Positions 58,855-64,000 of a stretch of DNA of 64,000 nt are shown here, piece by piece; within the stretch, counting starts at the first letter, position 1; each line of letters starts with the position of its first letter. Source of the DNA: Acinetobacter haemolyticus CIP 64.3 = MTCC 9819 (GTDB lineage: Bacteria; Pseudomonadota; Gammaproteobacteria; Pseudomonadales; Moraxellaceae); NCBI RefSeq assembly GCF_000369065.1, contig NZ_KB849802.1:141263-205262 (forward strand), in the 5' to 3' direction. A model generated the notes under the pieces. The model did no database searches and was not told where the DNA came from. It was given only the letters and a program-made list of their open reading frames with translations. Position numbers and translations under genes: made by a program.

Positions 58855-59904
58855 TTATTGACCTGGTTGTACTAAAACAGTACGGCTACCAGAAATCGCA
58901 GCGAATACGCGACGGTTCATAGCACGACCTTCTTTAGTTTTGTTGTCAGCAATCGGTTGATCCCAAGCGAAACCTTGAGTAGACAAACGAGATGCATCAA
59001 CATTGTATTCGTTTACAAGCGCTGATTTAACAGAGTTTGCACGAGCTAAAGATAAACGTTCGTTCAATGCACGTGGACCAGTGTTATCAGTGTGACCTTC
59101 GATACGAGCAGTCGCATTCGGGTACTCAGCTAATTTCTCTGCTACTTTTGCAATTTCAGACTTGTACTGTGGCTTGATGTCTGATTTGTTTGTATCAAAG
59201 AATACACGAAGTTCCATGTTAAGGTCTTCAGTTAACTCTTGTGGCTGTGGCGCAACTGGTGTTGGTTCAACTGGAGCAACTTCTACTACTGGAGCAGCTG
59301 GCTTCAAGTGACCACCAAGAACAACGTTTAAACCAGCAAGTGCTGTGTAGTTCCAGAAGTCTTCGTCGATATTATAAGTACCACGAGCTTCAGTACGAAG
59401 AGATAAAGCATCGTTTAAGCGCCAGAAAGCACCGATACCAGCATTACCTAGAGTACCTTCTTCTTTCAAACCACGACCAGTACGACCTAACTGAACATCA
59501 GTAGCGTCAGTGAACGAGTATTTGTAATGACCAGCACCTAACAATACATAAGGCTTGATTTTGCTGTCATAGTTTTTAGTGATCAAATCAGAAGTAACAT
59601 AGAAGTTACCGTTGATTTGTTGTTGCTTATATTCAGAGTTAGCAGCAAGGCTGTCAACATCACCTTTAACTTGGTTATATTCAACTTCGAAACCTAACCA
59701 AGGTGTTAATTCAACACCAATAGCAGCACCAACGAATAAATCGTCTTGTAGTTCGCCACCGTTAGTTAAGTGCTTATCACCATTGTTGTGTTTAGTGTCT
59801 TGGAATGTGTAACCAAGCAATAATGGAGTGATTGTTACGCCCGCGTTAGCAGCAGCTAAAGGAGCAGCAACAAGCATAGCAAGTGCAATACGACTCAATT
59901 TCAT
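58855..59904 (-). CDS. ompA: Major outer-membrane protein OmpA (copy 2)
   Basis: This 349-residue protein is the closer match to the principal Acinetobacter OmpA (about 356 residues in A. baumannii). The N-terminal barrel begins [21 protein letters not shown], the usual sequence of that protein. The peptidoglycan-binding domain shows [17 protein letters not shown]. Roles known in the genus are envelope stability, slow porin activity, adhesion and virulence. A strong GGAGG site lies before the ATG (TGGAGGATATCC). It is upstream of copy 1 in transcription order, with a terminator between, so the two are separate units. Confidence 0.95.
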   Translation of the reverse strand: MKLSRIALAMLVAAPLAAANAGVTITPLLLGYTFQDTKHNNGDKHLTNGGELQDDLFVGAAIGVELTPWLGFEVEYNQVKGDVDSLAANSEYKQQQINGNFYVTSDLITKNYDSKIKPYVLLGAGHYKYSFTDATDVQLGRTGRGLKEEGTLGNAGIGAFWRLNDALSLRTEARGTYNIDEDFWNYTALAGLNVVLGGHLKPAAPVVEVAPVEPTPVAPQPQELTEDLNMELRVFFDTNKSDIKPQYKSEIAKVAEKLAEYPNATARIEGHTDNTGPRALNERLSLARANSVKSALVNEYNVDASRLSTQGFAWDQPIADNKTKEGRAMNRRVFAAISGSRTVLVQPGQ

Positions 59905-60294
59905 GGATATCCTCCAGAGATAACAATTGTTTGTTGTTCAAGCTTAGCCTATGATTTTTGGCCACTGCGAACAGGGTCTGCCCTACAGTATTTTTTTTAA
60001 GCTATTCACTTCACTTTGAATCATACAAACACTTGATGAAATTTCCAAGTGCTTGATAACTTTAACCTCGCAAATTATTGACAAATTTTCTTACAATTTC
60101 CGTTGTAGTTCAGTAAATTTTAATTCGGCGTAAAAGAATGAATAGCTTATTGTACACTTTCTTCGATTTTAGCAGCATTTGATGAAGGAAGTAATCATTA
60201 GTTTGTCTAGATATTAAACTTAATTTAATAAATATGATCTTTACTTAACACTTTGTTAATAAAAAAATTACAGAAACATTATATAGGTAAAAAA
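59905..60294. other. Divergent region ompA / fimT-like gene
   Basis: This 390-base AT-rich region holds the ompA leader and the promoter of the pseudopilin gene. The part near ompA shows the long leader expected of an abundant protein. No gene or repeat was identified. Confidence 0.5.
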
Positions 60295-60807
60295 ATGTTT
60301 AAGAATTTAGGATTCACAATCAGTGAATTGATCACTTGTGTCGCGATTTTGGCAATTTTAGTTACTTTTGGTATCCCTCATTTAAGGGAGCTTATAATCT
60401 CAAATGAAGCAAAACAACTCAAAAGAACACTCACAATTCACATACAAAAATCCAAATCTGACGCACAAATCTATCAAAAAAATGTGACTCTGTGCGCAAG
60501 TCATGATTTACAAACTTGTGGGAATAACTGGAATCAAGGCATCATCAGTTTCATCGATACAAATAACAATCGACAACGCGATCCTTCGGAAACGTTATTG
60601 TATGCCCTGCCATTAAATTACAAACATGGCACATTAGAGTGGAGAGGTACCCTACGAATTAATTCAGTCACATTTCAGGGCAATACTGGTTTACCTCGGG
60701 GTTCTAATGGCAGTTTTTTCTATTGCTCAAACTCTCCGCAGTACCATACACGGATAAAATTAAGCCAAATGGGACATCTTACCCCCGAACGCTTAACAAG
60801 TTGCTAA
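60295..60807 (+). CDS. FimT/GspH-like type IV pseudopilin
   Basis: This is a 170-residue minor pilin-like protein. The N-terminus is a class III prepilin signal: MFKNLG, cleavage after Gly6, then FTISELITCVAILAILVTFGIP with the conserved Glu at +5. The globular part has the GspH/FimT pattern: an NEAKQLKRTLTIHIQKSKSDA helix, TCGNNWNQGIISFID, and a C-terminal disulfide pair. In Acinetobacter FimT-like proteins serve type IV pili and DNA uptake. No other pilin gene adjoins, so it is an isolated pseudopilin. The ATG at 60295 starts the short leader exactly; an upstream start at 60253 is rejected. Confidence 0.85.
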   Translation: MFKNLGFTISELITCVAILAILVTFGIPHLRELIISNEAKQLKRTLTIHIQKSKSDAQIYQKNVTLCASHDLQTCGNNWNQGIISFIDTNNNRQRDPSETLLYALPLNYKHGTLEWRGTLRINSVTFQGNTGLPRGSNGSFFYCSNSPQYHTRIKLSQMGHLTPERLTSC

Positions 60808-60919
60808 GAACTGTTCAGTCTAGCTTAAGCGATGTAAAACACTTTCTTCACTGTTTTTTTTTACTATACTGCATAGGTTTTGAACATTTCTCTGCAAATT
60901 ATAAGTCTGGAGACACATA

Positions 60920-62095
60920 ATGACTGACATCGTAATTGTCAACGGCGCTCGTACAGCAATGGGCGGCTTCCAAGGCGCATTATCTAGCGCTACAGCACCT
61001 GAATTAGGTGCAATCACGATTAAAGAAGCAATTGCTCGCTCAGGTTTACAACCAACTGACGTAGAAGAAGTTATCATGGGTTGCGTATTACCTGCTGGCC
61101 TAAAACAAGGCCCTGCGCGTCAAGCAATGCGCAAAGCAGGTTTACCAGACTCAACAGGTGCGGTCACCATCAATAAACTATGCGGTTCAGGCATGAAAGC
61201 CGTCATGCAGGCGACTGACATGATCAAAGCAGGCAGCGCAGAAATTGTGGTTGCAGGTGGCATGGAGTCGATGACTAACGCTCCTTATATATTACCAAAA
61301 GCACGTGCTGGTTATCGGATGGGCCATGGTGAAATCAAAGATCACATGTTCTTTGACGGTTTAGAAGATGCAGAAACTGGTCGTTTAATGGGTTCATTTG
61401 CACAAGATATGGCAAATACGCGTGGCTATACCCGTGAACAAATGGATGATTTTGCGATCCGCTCATTACAACGTGCCCAAAAAGCCATTACTGAAGGTTA
61501 TTTTAAAGATGAAATTGTTCCTGTAACTGTTTCAACTCGCAAAGGTGATGTTGTTGTCGATCAAGATGAACAACCTTTGAATGCTAAAATTGATAAAATT
61601 CCAAGCCTAAAACCAGCATTTGCAAAAGATGGGACAATTACCGCTGCCAATGCCAGTTCGATTTCAGATGGCGCTTCTGCACTTGTACTCACTTCAAGTG
61701 ATGTTGCAGCTCAACGAGGCTTACAACCTTTAGCAAAAATCGTTGCAACAGCATCTAACTCACAACACCCTTCAGAATTTACCATTGCACCAGTTGGCGC
61801 AATTGAAAAAGTGTTGAAAAAATCGGGCTGGGATGCACAAGACGTAGATTTATGGGAAATCAACGAAGCTTTTGCAATGGTAACCATGTGTCCAATTGAC
61901 GACTTCAAACTTGATGCTGAAAAAGTAAATATTAATGGTGGTGCATGTGCCCTCGGTCACCCAGTGGGCTCTACAGGTTCACGTATCATTCTTACATTAA
62001 TCCATGCACTTAAACGTACAGGTGGTAAAAAAGGCGTTGCAGCGCTGTGTATTGGTGGTGGTGAAGCAACCGCAGTTGCTGTTGAATTGATTTAA
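60920..62095 (+). CDS. Acetyl-CoA C-acyltransferase (thiolase)
   Basis: This 391-residue thiolase catalyses reversible condensation of acetyl-CoA units or thiolytic cleavage of 3-ketoacyl-CoA. All active-site parts are present: nucleophile Cys88 in INKLCGSGMKAV, the GGMESMTNAPY block, EINEAF, the His in GGACALGHPVGSTGSR, and the Cys in ALCIGGGEATAV. The length and the GHP motif fit biosynthetic-type acetyl-CoA acetyltransferases. It stands alone with no adjacent beta-oxidation or polyhydroxybutyrate gene, so pathway is uncertain. Confidence 0.92.
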   Translation: MTDIVIVNGARTAMGGFQGALSSATAPELGAITIKEAIARSGLQPTDVEEVIMGCVLPAGLKQGPARQAMRKAGLPDSTGAVTINKLCGSGMKAVMQATDMIKAGSAEIVVAGGMESMTNAPYILPKARAGYRMGHGEIKDHMFFDGLEDAETGRLMGSFAQDMANTRGYTREQMDDFAIRSLQRAQKAITEGYFKDEIVPVTVSTRKGDVVVDQDEQPLNAKIDKIPSLKPAFAKDGTITAANASSISDGASALVLTSSDVAAQRGLQPLAKIVATASNSQHPSEFTIAPVGAIEKVLKKSGWDAQDVDLWEINEAFAMVTMCPIDDFKLDAEKVNINGGACALGHPVGSTGSRIILTLIHALKRTGGKKGVAALCIGGGEATAVAVELI

Positions 62096-62113
62096 ACCTC
62101 AAATCTACAGCTA

Positions 62114-62142
62114 AGAATCCTGCTTTTTGCAGGATTCTTTTT
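62114..62142 (+). terminator. Rho-independent terminator of the thiolase gene
   Basis: AGAATCCTGC/GCAGGATTCT stem with a T-rich loop, followed by a T-run. Confidence 0.92.
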
Positions 62143-62222
62143 TAGAATTACAAAAAATAATGCACCATTCGTTAAAAATATCGATAATTTATATTGTGTA
62201 AAAAAAGAACAAGGACCTTCTC

Positions 62223-62672
62223 ATGCAATTAAATCATTATTTAAATTTTCAAGGACAAGCTGAACAAGCATTCAACTTTTACAAATCTGTATTTGGTGGT
62301 GAGTTTTCAATGTTAAGTCGTTATGGAGACTTACCTCCAGAAGAAGGCGTAACATTTACAGAAGCGGAGAACAATTATGTGCTTCACGTTTCTTTGCCAA
62401 TTAATGAATCTACAATACTCATGGCATCGGATGTGAATGATCAATTTTGCGCTCCAAATAGTGTGTTTACCCAAGGCAACAATCATTATATTTCGATTAA
62501 TTTAGATGCAAGTGAAATAGATGAAGCCAAACGTTTATTTGATGCGCTTTCACACAATGGGCAAATAGAGATGCCATTAGAACAAACATTTTGGGGTGCG
62601 CTGTACGGGGCATTTACCGATCAGTTTGGTATTAAATGGATGATCAACTGCCAACTTGCACCAGAAGCATAA
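62223..62672 (+). CDS. VOC-superfamily (PhnB/YjdN-like) protein
   Basis: This is a 149-residue protein of the vicinal-oxygen-chelate fold, PhnB/3-dmu-like subgroup. It has the typical start LNHYLNFQGQAEQAFNFYKSVFGGE and the end FWGALYGAFTDQFGIKWMIN, with a DEAKRLFDALSHNGQIEMPLEQTFWG block. Proteins of this type are often annotated as glyoxalase- or bleomycin-resistance-like, but their ligands are unknown. It is monocistronic; its stop codon lies against a strong terminator. Confidence 0.87.
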   Translation: MQLNHYLNFQGQAEQAFNFYKSVFGGEFSMLSRYGDLPPEEGVTFTEAENNYVLHVSLPINESTILMASDVNDQFCAPNSVFTQGNNHYISINLDASEIDEAKRLFDALSHNGQIEMPLEQTFWGALYGAFTDQFGIKWMINCQLAPEA

Positions 62673-62705
62673 AAAAGCTGAACATTTAAATGTTCAGCTT
62701 TTTTT
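62671..62705. terminator. Bidirectional terminator VOC / DUF934
   Basis: A perfect palindrome with 17-bp arms starting at the stop of the VOC gene, flanked by an A-run and a T-run; the convergent DUF934 gene ends 11 bases beyond. Confidence 0.95.
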
Positions 62706-62715
62706 CAGACAGGAC

Positions 62716-63201
62716 TTAAGCCCCTGTCTGATAACTTGCTTGTGGTACAGCAGTAGAAGCCTGATAAGGATTGGTAAAATCTTGAAGCCCTGCCGCAGCT
62801 TCATGGATATCTTTCCCTTCTTTCACCACAAAAGTATCAAAGCCAGAACGTTTTAAATAATTTAAAACATCTTTGAAGATATCACCCACGGCACGTAATT
62901 CACCTTGATAACCTTGGCGACGTAACAGCGCAGCAAATGAATACCCACGACCATCATTAAATCCAGCAAACTCAATGAAAATCGCATCCAAGTCATTTAA
63001 TGGAAACGCATGCGTTTCAGGTGAATCATTCACAGTGATATACAGCGCTTTTTTACCTTGTATATTTGCTAATTGATCTAATTGAGCAGTTGTAACAACA
63101 ACATCACCGTGTGGAATCACACCATCTTCAGCAATGACTTGATAGGTATTATCAGCAATTGTACCGTCTTTAAAAAGCACTTGTAGCGAAGTATTAAGCA
63201 T
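62716..63201 (-). CDS. DUF934-family partner of sulfite reductase
   Basis: This is a 161-residue DUF934 protein. The signature is the central PLNDLDAIFIEFAGFNDGRGYSFAALLRRQGYQGELRAVGDIFKDVLNYLKRSGFDTF region; in the family the GRGYS stretch is nearly invariant. DUF934 genes sit directly downstream of ferredoxin/NADPH-type sulfite reductase genes, and the protein is thought to be an accessory factor of assimilatory sulfite reduction. Here the ATG at 63201 overlaps the end of cysI by 8 bases, so translation is coupled. A longer reading frame to 63261 lies inside cysI and is rejected. Confidence 0.9.
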   Translation of the reverse strand: MLNTSLQVLFKDGTIADNTYQVIAEDGVIPHGDVVVTTAQLDQLANIQGKKALYITVNDSPETHAFPLNDLDAIFIEFAGFNDGRGYSFAALLRRQGYQGELRAVGDIFKDVLNYLKRSGFDTFVVKEGKDIHEAAAGLQDFTNPYQASTAVPQASYQTGA

Positions 63202-64000
63202 AAGCTCGCTCCTTAAATGGTTGAATACCAACACGGCGATATGTGTCAATGAAACGCTCACCTTCTGTACGTAGATCGAGGTAAGTATTCAAAATTTCTT
63301 CAATAACATCGGGCACTGCGTCCGCCGCAAAAGATGGTCCTAAAATGTCACCAATTGAAGCGTCATGATCTGCATTACCGCCCAATGTGATTTGATAGAA
63401 CTCAGCACCTTTTTTATCTACACCGAGAATACCAATATTTCCGACATGGTGATGACCACATGCATTCATACAACCCGAGATATTTAAATCTAGCTCACCT
63501 AAGTTATAGATGGTATCCAAGTCCTCAAAACGACGTGTGATCGCCTCTGAAATTGGAATAGATTTGGCATTTGCCAATGAGCAGAAATCTCCGCCAGGAC
63601 AGCAAATAATATCCGTGATAAAACCGATATGTGCACGAGCCATATCGTTTTGTTCAAGTGTTTGCCACAACTCAAACAAATCTTTTTGAGGCACATCCAC
63701 TAACGAAATATTCTGTTCGTGTGTGGTGCGGAATTCGCCAAAGGTATATTTATCAGCTAAGTCTGCAATTAAGTTCATTTCCTCTGACGTCATATCGCCC
63801 GGTGCAATACCCGCACGCTTCAAGGAAATCGTCACGATACGATAGCCCTTGACTTTATGTGCATTGGTATTGACATTGAACCATTGCTTAAATTTAGGAT
63901 ATTCAGCAAATAATGCCGTAAAATCTTGATCTTCTAAATCTTGATAATCAAATGGGGTAAATTCTTCATCTAACTTTTTCAAGATTTCAGGCTGAATCTT
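63194..64000 (-). CDS. cysI: Nitrite/sulfite reductase hemoprotein (partial, 5' end outside window)
   Basis: The visible 268 codons are the C-terminal half of a siroheme/[4Fe-4S] reductase. The frame is open to the window edge, so the N-terminus is missing. The cluster ligands are in CCPGGDFCSLA and ISGCMNACGHHHVG. The siroheme-side FGEFRTTHEQN loop also appears. With the DUF934 gene attached, assimilatory sulfite reductase is likelier than nitrite reductase. The true start must lie beyond 64000; the apparent TTG start at 63982 is only an artefact of the frame. Confidence 0.9.
   Translation of the reverse strand, partial: KIQPEILKKLDEEFTPFDYQDLEDQDFTALFAEYPKFKQWFNVNTNAHKVKGYRIVTISLKRAGIAPGDMTSEEMNLIADLADKYTFGEFRTTHEQNISLVDVPQKDLFELWQTLEQNDMARAHIGFITDIICCPGGDFCSLANAKSIPISEAITRRFEDLDTIYNLGELDLNISGCMNACGHHHVGNIGILGVDKKGAEFYQITLGGNADHDASIGDILGPSFAADAVPDVIEEILNTYLDLRTEGERFIDTYRRVGIQPFKERAYA

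Noticed and set aside
57395..59904. Duplicate ompA as an assembly artefact
   Set aside because: The barrel loops and upstream regions differ clearly, so these are two genes; long reads could still confirm the spacing.

Overview
The window is a chromosomal segment of a moderately AT-rich gammaproteobacterium, almost certainly an Acinetobacter. The pointers are a DcaP-type porin, OmpA proteins that read like the Acinetobacter OmpA, a cytoplasmic YkuD enzyme of the ElsL type, a Pil-Chp cluster (pilG-pilH-pilI-pilJ-chpA) with a medium-sized ChpA, and an AspT/AspD aspartate-alanine module. No phage, insertion sequence, integron or CRISPR array is visible. Most genes are core housekeeping genes. 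The identifications rest on reading motifs and on recalled family sequences; no searches were run.

Layout. 1-4.4 kb: an AT-rich orphan ORF, two exported proteins of unknown role, and a LysR regulator divergent from a two-gene chromate transporter. 4.4-13.7 kb: SbmA, a patatin-like lipoprotein, alanine (AGCS) and glutamate (GltS) symporters, DcaP porin, nitroreductase and a Bcr/CflA efflux pump. 13.8-24.6 kb: YccS, a YcxB-like protein, the aspT-aspD operon, a Fur-box-preceded PepSY/flavodoxin reductase, a YdcF-like protein and a DUF2750 protein. 24.7-25.6 kb: six tRNA genes (three Val, three Asp) behind one consensus promoter. 25.6-29.3 kb: ElsL-like enzyme, a 59-bp tandem repeat, YbaN, a DUF1853 protein, an entericidin-like lipoprotein and DapE. 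29.3-38.5 kb: the Pil-Chp twitching-motility signalling cluster, read right to left. 38.8-53.0 kb: proS, yegP, yjdM, an SRPBCC protein, ygfZ, a Sel1-repeat protein, a TonB-dependent receptor, mutM, ppiC, a GGCT-like protein, mscL, typA and a purine permease. 53-57.4 kb: rsmC, lysP, a structured leader and rtcB with a disrupted 5' end and a small basic follower gene. 57.4-60.3 kb: two tandem ompA genes. 60.3-64 kb: FimT-like pseudopilin, thiolase, VOC protein, and DUF934 with cysI, which runs off the right edge.

How the genes fit together. Amino-acid exchange is a theme: AspT imports aspartate and exports alanine, AspD decarboxylates aspartate to alanine, and AGCS, GltS and LysP lie in the same window. 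The envelope is another: two OmpAs, DcaP, SbmA, MscL, the ElsL-like recycling enzyme and DapE, which supplies diaminopimelate. The Pil-Chp genes form a nearly complete type IV pilus chemosensory pathway.

The part most worth a second look is 55.65-57.40 kb. A promoter-like site is followed by a leader of about 160 nt with a nine-codon ORF, two competing hairpins and a strong terminator. After that comes an rtcB whose apparent N-terminus lies in a different frame, then an uncharacterised 52-residue basic protein, then a strong ribosome-binding site and ATG that lead only into the ompA terminator.
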